This document shows, piece after piece, positions 22,596-34,246 of a stretch of DNA of 64,000 nt. Each line of letters opens with the position of its first letter. Positions within the stretch are counted from its first letter, which is position 1. Location: the NCBI GenBank assembly GCA_921293015.1, contig OV121081.1:69519022-69583021 (forward strand), in the 5' to 3' direction. A model generated the notes under the pieces. That model was given only the letters and a program-made list of their open reading frames with translations, searched no databases and was not told where the DNA came from. The position numbers were made by a program, and so were the translations under genes. This DNA comes from Phorcus lineatus (taxonomy: Eukaryota > Mollusca > Gastropoda > Trochida > Trochidae).

Positions 22596-25508
22596 TAGTA
22601 AGATCATGAAGAAACATTGTCTCTCTGATACTACTCAATATTCTTCTCAAAGCTTTAATCTAAAACAAGATGTTTATGTGGCAATGTATATGCGTCAAAA
22701 ATCTCAAATGAAAATGATGATGTTGTTTAAAAGAATGTTTTCTTCTGTCTTTCTTTTTCAGATCACTGTTTATATACAGTGAGAAATAGATAAAGAAGTT
22801 GTTATCCATAACATTGTTTGGATCACTACACCAACTTTAACATACCTTTAAAGAAATTCAGTATCATAATGTTCCTCACATTGTAAATAATTTGCAAATG
22901 ATGAACTTATAATTCAAATAGATTATATACTAAAAAAGTAATTCTTTTATCTCGAGCAGACAATTTGTTAAATGTATCATAACAACCCCAGAGCATTGTA
23001 TTTCAGTTCGCAAAATAGGCGTCGATTGGTATAGTCCTTTGTCAACAGGCCAAACTAAAACTAAACAGCACACCCTGAAAGATGGTCAGCGATATATATT
23101 GGATTTTTAACCCTGTCTAAGTTGAATGATTGAACTTTCAAGATTATCCTTTGAAAAAAATACTTGTGCATATGAATGTCCAAGTGTGCTTGGTATTGAT
23201 ATAGTAAATGTAGACAGTAGAATACATGTACACCATTCGTAACAGCTTAAGATTCGTATATGCATGTTCTCTCGTACAGAAAAAACTCAGCTTGTTTGTG
23301 TACTACCAATTCTTATCACAGATCATGTACAGTCTGTTATTCCAGGCAGTGTTTAGAAAACGGACAAGATGCGTGTAAACCATCACGCCATGAGCATGAT
23401 CTGCTCTTTTTCTGGCAGTAGACATATTATTGAGAACGAGTAGCATTGATTATTATCTGTGTGTTTTGTACGGAGCTTTTGGTACACATGCGGGTTGTGT
23501 TTTCTTCTCTATCGTACTTCCTCGCCACCGTGCAGACTGTGCTTGTTTGGTGACTGATCCAGCATGATGCTAACTATTGATAGATTGTTCATGGACCAAT
23601 GTTCATGGCTTTTACAATGAATGGAGCAATGCATTTTTTTTGCTATGCTCCAAAAGATAAGTCTATTTTTATATGAGTTGTGTATATGGCTTAAATCAAG
23701 AATTAAATAATATATTCTTATGGAGATATCCTGAAGTAATTCAGAGCAAAGATCAGATTGTTAGACCGTTTGACAGATCCTAGTCTCAAAGTAATAAAAC
23801 ATTAATGGTAACATTTTACACTTACAGATCACAGATTTTACCAATCACTGCATTTCCTCACAGAGGCCGACGTTAAGATTTTTGTTGGATGTTAATTATT
23901 AGTTTAAAACCACTGAAATCTTACCTTCAAATGATCAGTATTCTTGCCAACGATAAGAATTTGTGGAACACGTTTCCTTAGCATTGATTTTAAATTGCAG
24001 TGACCATCACAGTGATACAGGAGATATGTTAATGCATGACAAATTTTTCTCAATACCCTAATTATAAACAAAACATACATACAAAAATAACTTTCATAAA
24101 TTGAATGAAATGCCCAAAGAGTTCGTGATTCGTGACACCCATGCAACCCAACTGCCAATTAAATCGCAATAGAATTCATTTCTAAACCAGGAACACAATC
24201 CTACTGCTGGGTGTACACAAATACAATTTAAAAACATCAGGTTCCAAACTCTTGAGTAAGCGAGTCACCTATTTAAATAACTTTTTTGATAATTGTCAAC
24301 TGAAAAAAAAAGAACCAAACCTAACCAAAACCATGAAATATTTACCAAATCATTCACCTAAAATATATCAGCATTCAAAGACTTAACAACACCCCGATTC
24401 CCACCCCGAAGTATTTTCGTTTTGAATGCGAGGTGCATAAAACATGTTACAACTCAGCAACAAATAAGTTATGATTTTTTTTTTCTCAAACAGTGATATG
24501 ACTTCAAAGGATTTGGCGAAACGGTTTTATGTATTTTTTCTCACGATAAGTTGTAGGGCAACTGTGTCGTTGTAAAGCATGGGTTGTCTAAGATAACAAT
24601 CCAAAGTGAAAAATAACACAAAAACTGTGTTATTAAGCATTAACATTTGTTAACATATATTTAAAGATATTGACTATGCCAAAAGTTAATCTACGTGTAT
24701 GTTTTGTTCTAAAATGCTGTTATTTAAAATTCAAAGTTTGGTATTAAATCTCACCAAATTTCTGCTTCAAGCCGCTACAACTGTCAAGGAATCTCTGATT
24801 TACGCTCGTCTGGTACAACGCTATTTCTTTGGTTAATGGGGGCATTCATGTTCATTCAGTGTGAGAAAAGTGGATCCAATGTTGCCCTTTTCTAATAAAA
24901 CCAGCAGTTAGGTTCAATATGTAATCAGCTGTATATCTTAGTTTGGGCAAGAAGAAAAAGTCTTAACCTTAACATTTTTTGACAAAGCTTCTTCACAAAA
25001 CTTCAATCTTTTGAATGTTACGATATTTGTCTGAAGTACTTTACTATCAAAAGTCAAATGAAAAGTTTGAAATGGTTACGTGATGGTTAAAAATGAAGCT
25101 TGTATCTTTCATTTATCATGTGTACTTTTAAAAAACATTGACCTATTTACAAATATGTTTACATCTTTATATACATTAAACACAAAATACTTGAAACGTT
25201 CATCTTCGATTTAGGTTTGTCTTGTATTTGGGATGTAATTAGCCTCCTTGCGGATTCGATGCATCACAGTCCTATGCGTTATGTTTATGTTGAATACAAT
25301 CAGTAGAAGAAAAACGTAGACAGAGCTCACATTCCTTATGTATCTGTTGCCCGCAAGGAGCGATAAGTCACTTGATAATAATATTTTTGAAACAGCTTCG
25401 ATGAAGAACAATATCAGGACAACCAAAATCATAAATTTCATGAGTTTTTTTTAAAGATCTATAAAATGTTCTCCGTTCTTCTCTCATCATACATTTCATT
25501 TGCACAAG
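22596..25508. other. 2.9 kb non-coding stretch, no gene recognised
   Basis: No coding similarity, RNA gene or clear repeat was seen. A 76-codon minus frame at 25,211-25,441 has two hydrophobic stretches but no recognisable family and is not called as a gene. Confidence 0.45.
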
Positions 25509-25621
25509 TGGGCGGGATAGTGCAGTGGTAAGCGCGTTCGGAGTGGTAAGAGGTCCGTGGTTCGAATCCCGCCAGGGGCTTTGTCTGAAGTAGAGAACTA
25601 TTCTTCACGCAATTGCAGGAT
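25509..25621 (+). repeat. tRNA-derived SINE, head-only copy
   Basis: GATAGTGCAGTGGTAAGCGC resembles a pol III A box and GGTTCGAATCC is a consensus B box. The part after the B box (CAGGGGCT, TGTCTGAAGTAGAGAACT, TTCACGCAATT) matches the SINE at 46.6-46.9 kb in the region following its head. The tail of that SINE is absent here. The acceptor ends do not pair, so this is not a tRNA gene. Confidence 0.75.
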
Positions 25622-26110
25622 TTTGAACTTAATAAAGTGATCTTATGAAAACTAAAATTAATGTTTCCAAATGCAAGACAATGTTTGGAATAAAAAAAAC
25701 TGTTTTAAAATGAACGCTTCATGATCCGTTAAGTTATGAGAATCCATTTTCTTACCTAATATTGATTGAAAGGTGTTCACACATAATAGCCGACACTGGT
25801 TTTGGCTTGATACTTAAATATTTCTTCTTAGAATACGGACAATGAATGAGTAATGAGATGTTTTGACCCTTAGAAGAAAATACATTAGCATATAGTAAAC
25901 AATTTGAAGAAATAGGTATTTGAAAACCGTGTTCTTGTCCCTTTAAACTTGATCAAGAAGATCTTCAGGGATAGCAGCACTCTTAATCTTATTCACCGAT
26001 TACGTAGTTTCTTAGTAAACTTTGCATACTGCATATTAGAACATCAGACCCGTACTTTGCAATATCGTCATAATACTTTATAAACGTCATTATAAATGAC
26101 ATGTATTATA
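25622..26110. other. non-coding stretch, nothing recognised
   Basis: No gene, RNA or repeat was seen between the SINE and the 120-bp repeat. Confidence 0.5.
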
Positions 26111-26230
26111 AAAAGAACCCTAGCAATAAACATAATTTATTTTCGATCTCACCCAATGACATTAACATATTAATTGACAAGAATGAAATATAGATATTCT
26201 CTATCTGCTAAAGCTTCTAGTTCAGAAAAA
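26111..26230 (+). repeat. 120-bp near-identical repeat, copy 1
   Basis: This matches 33,492-33,613 in direct orientation with only one substitution and a 2-base length difference. It starts AAAAGAACCCTAGCAATAAA and ends CTTCTAGTTCAGAAAAA. The ends are sharp and not inverted repeats of one another. The copies are far more alike than the other repeat families in this window. Confidence 0.95.
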
Positions 26231-28648
26231 TGAAATGAAATACAACATTAATTGACTTTACAAACAATTGCACCTTCTTAATCTACCAAAAATATCAAAC
26301 CTGCCTAATGTTCTTGTTGTTTATAATTCGTCTTCATTGTTCATCGTTTAATTTTGTTGAAAAGCCAGTTTACCTCCGGGAATGCTTCCTCTTCGTTCAG
26401 TGATTGAATTGTACTTCATACAATCTAGCAACAAATTTGATCGAATTATGGTAAAGAGGCTGAACGATAATAACCGATTTTTGTGGATTGCGCACATGAA
26501 ATATATGTTGAAGGTTGAAAGATAAAATCTCAAATCCTATTATGACTTAAATTGTCATTACATTGGTAAATCAAGTCGATCATTTCTATATGATCATGTA
26601 AACGTCAGAGACGTGTATAAACCAATATAACTGTTTAAGTGCGACATTTTGTAAGTATTAAAGTTTAAGGTCACAGTAATAAAAGTCCCTATACGTGATC
26701 ATTGTCAACTGGGTGAGACATGTATGTTTTAGAAGCTTTTTAATTCAAGAATTTCAAATAAAGTCCGAAATGAATTATTAATTGTTTTTGTTATATAATG
26801 AGCAATGCTAAAATGAGAGTTATCAGTTAATAAACTGTCCTTCAAGCTACACAGACTATACCTTATATTTTCAGGTGTGACTGTGATATAATTAATCGAC
26901 TATGGCCACGTACCAGAACTACTTTCTACTTTATAAGCAAATTAGAATTACTGTGCTCCTTTGAAGTAATGGTACTAAGATGTTATTGTTAGAATTATAC
27001 AATAAACAGAAAACTTTACATTTGTGAAATTTCAGGGTTTTTCATTACGCGGTTCCTTAAATGTTTACCACAGTATTTTAAATGATCTGCGGAGGGTTGT
27101 AACACCTACCCCTTTAAACAGCTACTTCTGTTCTTACGCTCATGCTATTGATTCAAAAACTAATTTCTTCCTGCCTCATAAGCATTACATGAAAGTGTTG
27201 GCTATAGGTAGTGTAAAACAATAATACAGGCAGCTGTATATAAAAATAAATCATATGCGTTGATAAAACACTACCAATGAGTCACTAAAATATTAAAGCA
27301 TAACCCATCTAAATAACCCAACCAAAGTCTTTAATTACCATTGCAGTTGGATAACCTTGAGCCTTGACAAAGCTCGTGGATGAATCAGGCTAGTTAACAT
27401 TCCAGAGAGTGGATACCAATGTCGCAGCAGAATGGTCACAAATTCAATTTGACGAAATGTTCTGTACTCATAAGCTACAAAAACAAGTCAGTCATCAATT
27501 ATAATCATGAAACATTGCATACAATGTTGAAGTTATAAATAGTCACATAATTCACATTAGATATTTATTGTAATGTATTGACACACTTGCAAATAAAATT
27601 TACGTCTAATATAATTAATAATACATATAGTTTCAATTATCCTAAAACTATTGCGAACAAAACATCTCTTCAATGATAAAATGTGCTTCTATTTGTTCAT
27701 ATGACGTAAGATTGAATTTATAGAAACGGTCCAAACAAATTTTCATCATAAGGGTCATAATTAGGCACTGTTGTTGATCAAATTTTGAGGTTATTTTTGC
27801 TTTGACACTCTTTCAATCTTTCATAAAATCTCTTTCTCAGAATGTTCAATGTCAGTGAAACTGTGTCACACAGACAATCCAAACGTAAACGAGGTCTTCA
27901 TATAAACTGGCTGTAAAACTATATTTATATCAAATCAAATCAAATCACACAGTCAAATTCGAAACAAGCACCATGAATCAGTGCAGTCCTTCTTTTATAT
28001 TATGTTAAAACAAGTCTTTAGGAAAAATCTATTTTTGCTAAATTCATTATGACCAGTCTTGTTTTATTACAAATATGAATATGTTCCTCCTCTTGACGCT
28101 GATCTATGTGCATAGTATTTTTTCATTGTGATCCGCTCAAAAGGTATGATTAGCGGTTACAAGTTCGTACTTTTGTGCGTAGTTTGGTCATTGAGGCGGC
28201 AGACCTGCCTTCGAACGTTCAACTTTAAGTCCCTGAGAATGCGTTAGAATATATATGATAAGACTTACTCCCAGAATATCAATTCATAACACAATTACAA
28301 ACACCCAATTTGTTGAACCTGACACAACTGTATGTTGTCTTTCGGGAATAGTATTAGAACAGTAAGGTAGGGTAAACCATTTGACAAACATCAACATCCT
28401 CCAGACAGATCTAAAGCCCTCGCTCTCTCTAAAGAGGATTGATAATGACTTAAAACTAATCACTTCTTTGAAGTTATAAGTGTCTCAACAAATCTGAAAA
28501 GGAAATATTGACACGTGGCGTTTGTATTAATTGTGTCTGTAATTTATTGTTTTCTGTCGATGGCTTCGGTATCTGCGATTGAAATATTTTAGTGTGTTTA
28601 ACCACTTATTGGAATAAATAACTCCTACGATAAAATTTCAATGTTGGT
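26231..28648. other. non-coding stretch, no gene recognised
   Basis: Open frames are short with no recognisable domain. A stretch near 28,140-28,230 has weak tRNA-like features (TTAGCGGTTAC and TTCGAACG), too weak to call. Confidence 0.45.
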
Positions 28649-28921
28649 ATGAGTGTTATCTGTTTTCAGCGTGATGCCTTTAAGGAGTTACAGCTTCAGG
28701 GAGTCAATTTGTTTACGAATTTTGAACCCAAAAAGATCTTTTCAAAACTTGTTTTCGTGTTAGGACGAAACTCAAAAAACAAAATGACTTCCAAACTGCA
28801 AGTTTGGTATGAATTTTATCATTGTGGTGGTGCTGTGCTCTTCAAACCTTCATTTAAACCTCGTGATTACAGAGTTGTTAGGGGTGTTTTCAAACTACTC
28901 AATCGTTTGTGGAGGGAGTAA
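28649..28921 (+). CDS. unrecognised 90-codon ORF, possible terminal exon
   Basis: The frame reads through CFQRDAFKELQLQGVNLF, YEFYHCGGAVLFKPSF and ends GVFKLLNRLWRE. The sequence TTATCTGTTTTCAG just inside the frame looks like a 3' splice site, so the coding part could begin after it and end at the stop as a last exon of about 83 residues. I recognise no family, and chance ORFs of this length are expected in 64 kb, so this is weak. Confidence 0.15.
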   Translation: MSVICFQRDAFKELQLQGVNLFTNFEPKKIFSKLVFVLGRNSKNKMTSKLQVWYEFYHCGGAVLFKPSFKPRDYRVVRGVFKLLNRLWRE

Positions 28922-29429
28922 CCGTTTTGATTTGTTATTCATATGAACCCTTCATTCTTAACTTGAAAGTAAAGGGTCCGAAACATACTTTCCTGTTAAG
29001 GAAACAATTTTCAATCAACATTCTTTTTTCATCAACATTTACTGAATCCTAACTTTTAGGAAATTTTAAAACAGCTAAAATACCATATATCTTTACGTCA
29101 GAAATGTATTAGGTTGAGTGCCAATTACTTGTATACTCATTATAGGGATATTTCAGAGTTTGACCCCTTTGACCCACAACTTGACGCAGCACCTTGTAGT
29201 GGAGTATGTGTTTAAGTGACCCCGAGAGCTATGAGACTTGAGACGGGTAGAATTAGATTTACTCTTGAAAATTGTAAGTCGATCTGTCAGTTGATATCTT
29301 ATTGATCAATGTGTTTTTAATATTAGTAACAACTACTTTTGCTCGCCAAAGAAGTAAATGTTTATGTAAATGTATTACATCTATCACAGCAAAACTGTTG
29401 TTGTGTCATTGAAAATATGATAATGAAAT
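28922..29429. other. non-coding stretch, nothing recognised
   Basis: No gene or repeat was seen before the dispersed repeat at 29.43 kb. Confidence 0.5.
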
Positions 29430-29800
29430 CATCAATTAATTCATGATCCACTAATCTGTACACAACATATTCCTTAATCGCTTTTACTTATATCCTGACT
29501 ATTAAAAATTATAACAAAGGTTTGTAACAAGCAGGATCCCGATGTCAGAATATACCGGATGTAATCAGATTTGTCCAACCAGGTGATCAGTGCACACTAG
29601 ACTTACAGGGGTAACAAAATGGCAAAGGCCATTGAGGTGAAGCTATGTTAGCTGATTATATAAATGCTTATCATGCACATCTTGTAACAGTGACTCCTAT
29701 GTCCATGGCTCTGATAAGAAACAAGTCTGTGTCAGTTCAATTTACATCTTATCAGCTTCTAATTTAGGTAATGTACAACATATTATCGGGAGAAAGGCAA
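29430..29800 (+). repeat. about 350-bp dispersed repeat, copy 1
   Basis: This aligns with about 47,200-47,560 in the same orientation. Shared blocks in order include ACATTCCTTAATC/ATATTCCTTAATC, TAATCAGATTTGT, ATCAGTGC, GTGACTCCTATGT, CATGGCTCTGA/CATGTCTCTGA and CTGTGTCAGTTCAATTTA/CTCTGTCAGTTCAATTTA. Identity is about 70-75 per cent. No ORF spans it and the family is unknown. Confidence 0.7.
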
Positions 29801-32499
29801 GGAGGGAATTCGACCACAATGCCCAAATCGAGAAGTTTAAAATGAAAGAAGGCAGCGATATTGGTAAATTTCCTGTATTTCCTGATGTAGAATTTTAGTC
29901 AAATACAATTCTTCTCATTTGCGAAGAATGAAGCTTCTTGTACTTTAGTTCTTCTTGTATAATTCATAAAATACAGCACGCATTCACAGGTACAGATCAA
30001 ACGTATAGTTCATTTGGTTTAAAGATATTTATTTTTGAAAAATAACATGAACTAGATTGGCCAACAAGCTCAACAGAACAAACCGAACTGTATTAGAAAT
30101 GATGGTGAAATGCATTTGTGACATTTGCAGTCAATAGCATAATATGAGCACTTAAGCAAAACTTTGGATTCGATTATGAATATCTGAACTGATCTTAATA
30201 TTTCAGAACCCGTTACTGTGCTCAGAGATGAATGTCCATATAAAATAAATTCTAGTGGAAAGTCGTTTGTGTGAAATTTGTTTGATCTTATCGTTTTGAA
30301 TCTAGGACATACGAAGAAGTAATGAAGTGCGTCCTCATTGCGGTAGCCACAAGAGCAGTCTGCTTTATCAGATATGTATTTTCAGTTTATCAGCATTAAG
30401 ATCGCTACATCCTATTTCGCATTTCTGAAAATCACCAAAACAAGTTGCTTTCATACTTGAAGAGAATGAAAAAGCCAAAGAATGTCAATATTCTACTTGA
30501 ATCGCTCAAAAGAAAGGTAGGCGTCACTTGAAAAAAAAACACATTCAAAGTTGTAACTTGAAGTCTGTTGTGAGGGTTAAGATATATTTTTAAAAATTAT
30601 TAAAAAGATTAAAAACATGTTCGATTTCCTTTTCTACATCCAAGGCAATGTTTTGTTTAATGTTAGTTTAAAATGATTTTAAAAACTTTAAGCCTAAGTG
30701 CAAATATTTATGGATGATAACTTCTGTATTATGAGATATGAGACCTTTCGATACAGAATCCTGTATCGTTGTCAAGCGTGAGTCAAACGATACAAATGAT
30801 TTAGGCTTTCGTCAACATGTTCAGGAAGTCAGGATCAAATCAGGTGACAAGAAAAAGAACCATTGCACACATACACACACACACACGTTTTTTAATTTTT
30901 CTATTTTGTTACATAGAAAAGTTGAACATGTTACTTTCATAAAAATATCCAATTCTATCTTGGTATTGTTGTTCATTTAATGAATACCTTTTTGGTTTAA
31001 TCATTGTCGTTGATCAACTTGAATCACTTACCATTGTCAATGTTGGCATTTCACAATTTAGTAGAGAAAGGATTTTGATATTTAATGTTATTGATAACTG
31101 TTAGTACAGTTTCTTTAAAACTAGTCTCCCCAGATAGTTGAACATTTTCACGGCTCACACAGCTAAGTACATTATAAAACTATTGCTCATAATTTCCAAT
31201 GCATTAATTGGTGTTCCTGAACTCACAGTTGTAAATGGTATGCCTGGAGTAATTTTCAATACATAACATTACTTTGAACAGCATCCCTTTGTCAACAACA
31301 CCAGAGCATTTGTTTGACTATCCCGAAAGATAAGAATATTTTCCTCGAGGCAAAATGAAAATTAATTTAGGCCTTGCAATCACACTGGACCTTGACAGTC
31401 CAAGATGAAAGGGAACTAGCCTTCATTTAACAATAGGCAAATTAGTTGTCATCAAAATGAAAAATGTGACTGGTGATGCTGCTGTGTACACTGCTTATGT
31501 CAATGTTTGTAGGGATGATTAATTGTCTCTATATAGTTCGCTTTTGCCCTGGCCTTAGAGCCTATACTCTAGAACTTTTAGCTGAATGTTAGCTGAGTAT
31601 GAAATTACTTGGCACTCATTACGTTAAACAGACATTCAATGCGTTGTTGAAGTCACATGTGTAAAACGTGTGGTGTCATTTAAGTGGGAAATCTCAGCTG
31701 TAAGTGTCATCCTAATGCTAAGCGGTTCAGTAAAGGGGTGATGGAAATACAGTTATGGTTTAAAACTAGACACTGACGTGCGTAAATTTATCACACATAG
31801 AAAAATCATAAACTTTGAATGGAAATTTCAACGGATATATACAGTGTAAGTAGTATTGATGTAACTGTGATGTTCCATTTCGGCTGCGGTTCACTTATAA
31901 AGATTTGTTAGATTGTTAGTCTTGATTGTTCATCTGTTCACAATAGAGTTGTATACATCTGTTAGAAATAATTCCTTTTTCAAAGTGAATGGCCATAGCC
32001 TCCAAACCATGACTTCTTAATATTTCTCAATCATATTTGTTGACATTAACCAAATCAAGAAGAGCTTTATTTATACTAATATACAATGATACATTCTAAA
32101 TTGATCTCAATCATTGTGTTGTTCACTTTTGATATCAAAGCTACGATTACTCTCCTCCATATGTGTAATATCCACATAGCATTAGAGATAAGCAGGTTGA
32201 AATTAGGGCATCCTTAGTGCCCAGATACCTAATTTATAATGGTAATTATATTAAAGTGACAAAGGTTGATATCTTAACTAACAATTCAATTCATTTTTGT
32301 AAACTAGGTCCGTGTAGCTGTTTCTTTCGCAATTGACAGTTTAAACGTTTCATTGAAACATTTAACGTTTTGTATGTGTCATTTGTCAAAAAGTGTATTC
32401 AAATCTTAACCATTTTTTTATGTTTGTCGGACTTAGTTGCTCTTTAACAATACCTTAATAATCAACCATCATGTTGTTTACCTTTTTTCAGTTTCCATA
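29801..32499. other. 2.7 kb non-coding stretch
   Basis: No gene is recognised. A short (CA)n run lies at 30,865-30,886. Confidence 0.45.
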
Positions 32500-32720
32500 A
32501 TCGACTGGCCGGTTTGAATACTGTTGATTTTATTAGAAGCTTGAAGCTCGGAACATTGAGTGATAATTAAAGAGAAAATGCCTGCAGGAGTAGTTAATCA
32601 TGCTGGTTATAAGCTTCTTGTTTGTTAGGATAATGTGTAGACGTTAATACCAAACCAATATCAAACCAATAGATCCTGCCAATCAGCTTTAGCTTCAAGA
32701 TGTTTATACAACATGAACAG
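32500..32720 (+). repeat. dispersed repeat of the 55.5/59.9 kb family, diverged copy
   Basis: Blocks shared with 55,440-55,690 include GCCTGCAGGAGT, AGGATAATGTGTAGACGTTAATACC (GCCTGTAGGAGT and AGGATTATGTCTAGACGTCCATACC there) and a preceding GATTNTATTAG...AGCTTGAAGC...TGATAATTA segment. It is the most diverged of the copies recognised. Confidence 0.5.
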
Positions 32721-33491
32721 CTATCACTGCTGAGATCTTATTGGGGAATACTGAATTAAATGGTTTACATTCGTCAGAATAAAATAACTTTAATTTTGAT
32801 ATGACGATTTCATTATGCTAAACACGGCTTAAAAAGGATTAAAACCCACAGGAAAGAAATATTATTTCTTTTACCAGGAGCTACACTTATCATCATAAAT
32901 TATAGCCCTGAGGTGCTAAAATAATTCCAAATTTCTAGTATATTCTTTGAAACACATTTAACACTCTTTTCCATGATCATTGTAATATTGTATGGTATGG
33001 TATCAAATATGATATATAAATGACAGGAAAATAAGAGATAATATTTCCTTAGTATCTCAGTTCTGCACAGTCTGGCTATTTTATATTGGTTATGCTACAA
33101 CGGTCGGGGAACAAACAACTACTTCCTTGTTGTTTTAAACCGCTTGGGAACTAAAGGTACAATAACCTTCAAATCAATTCACTTTGCAGCTAGTTTGTAG
33201 TCTCAACTAGAGATTAAAAGCATACAGTTTATTTGTAATTAGGTTATGATGTAGATGAAACATTATATCTTGTTTGATATTACGTAATCAAATTTGAGTA
33301 ACTGTATCTTAGACAACACAGCCGCCACAATTTGCAAAATCTACTTTCATATTTTACTTGATTAAGTAACAAAACAAGTCGAGTTCTCAGGGCGCATATA
33401 AACCATTGAGAAACTTAAATTTCAACATTGATAACACAAAGTGATATCAACTTTCCCTTGCCTATTGCACATTAATCTCAACCCTAGCGAT
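32721..33491. other. non-coding stretch, nothing recognised
   Basis: No gene or repeat end was seen. Confidence 0.45.
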
Positions 33492-33613
33492 AAAAGAACC
33501 CTAGCAATAAACATAATTTATTTTCGATCTCACCCAATGACATTAACATATTAATTGACAAGAATTAAATATATAGATATTCTCTATCTGCTAAAGCTTC
33601 TAGTTCAGAAAAA
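33492..33613 (+). repeat. 120-bp near-identical repeat, copy 2
   Basis: This is the partner of 26,111-26,230, with GAATTAAATATATAG where the other has GAATGAAATATAG. It lies about 150 bases upstream of a copy of another dispersed repeat. Confidence 0.95.
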
Positions 33614-33764
33614 GAAAGTTCAAATAAAACCCAAAAGGACATGTTAATACTCTCAAATAATCAGAAATGAAAAGCTGTGTTTTAACATGAATAAGTAAGG
33701 CTGGGATATAAAGCTATCTTGTACTAAAGTTTTAAAGAAATGTTTGAAATGTAACGATAATGTG

Positions 33765-34010
33765 CAAAAAAAAGGAATCTTTTAATCTTCCTATTTAGTA
33801 CAAGCCTATCTGGACAATTTGTTCACTTTGTTGAACTTTAGGACCTTGGGGACAAGTTTCTTTTGATCAGTCACTTAAATGTTCCATACAGGAAATCCGA
33901 CTATTTCTTTGAATATCTAATTCAAGAAGACATTATATATAACTGAGTTGTCTTACATGGATATAAAAACGTTATTGTCGTTTAAAATATCTCAATTCGC
34001 TCTCGATAAA
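33765..34010 (+). repeat. three-copy dispersed repeat, copy A
   Basis: The core GGACAATTTGTTCACTTTG...ACCTTGGGGACA...TTGATCAGTCACTTAAATGTTC...GGAAATCCGAC is shared with copies at about 45.65-46.01 and 51.76-52.11 kb, all in the same orientation. Identity is roughly 80 per cent in the core and fades outward. No coding frame is conserved. Confidence 0.8.
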
Positions 34011-34170
34011 TAGTATGCACATGATCAAACGAAATGTGAAAGTTCGTAGGAGAAGAAACTTATTTAATAATGTGATGTATCACGACGACTCGGTTAGTCA
34101 TTTTGTAAGAAACTGCTCTGGCACTAACAATCTATATTCCTTAGTTTTGCAATTCTCTGCTTCATGATTT

Positions 34171-34173
<3 letters not shown>

Positions 34174-34245
<72 letters not shown>
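34174..34245. repeat. (TA)n microsatellite
   Basis: About 72 bases of uninterrupted alternating TA. Confidence 0.97.

Positions 34246-34246
<1 letters not shown>

Noticed and set aside
25211-25441. 76-codon minus-strand frame with two hydrophobic stretches, possibly a receptor exon
   Set aside because: No family motif was recognised, it has no supporting neighbour exons, and the hydrophobicity is explained by AT-rich composition.
25509-25580. Possible functional tRNA gene
   Set aside because: The A and B boxes are good but the acceptor ends do not pair, and the following sequence matches the SINE body at 46.8 kb, so it is a SINE head.
28140-28230. Possible further tRNA-derived SINE
   Set aside because: Only loose A-box and B-box resemblance, and no match to the body of the SINE family present here.
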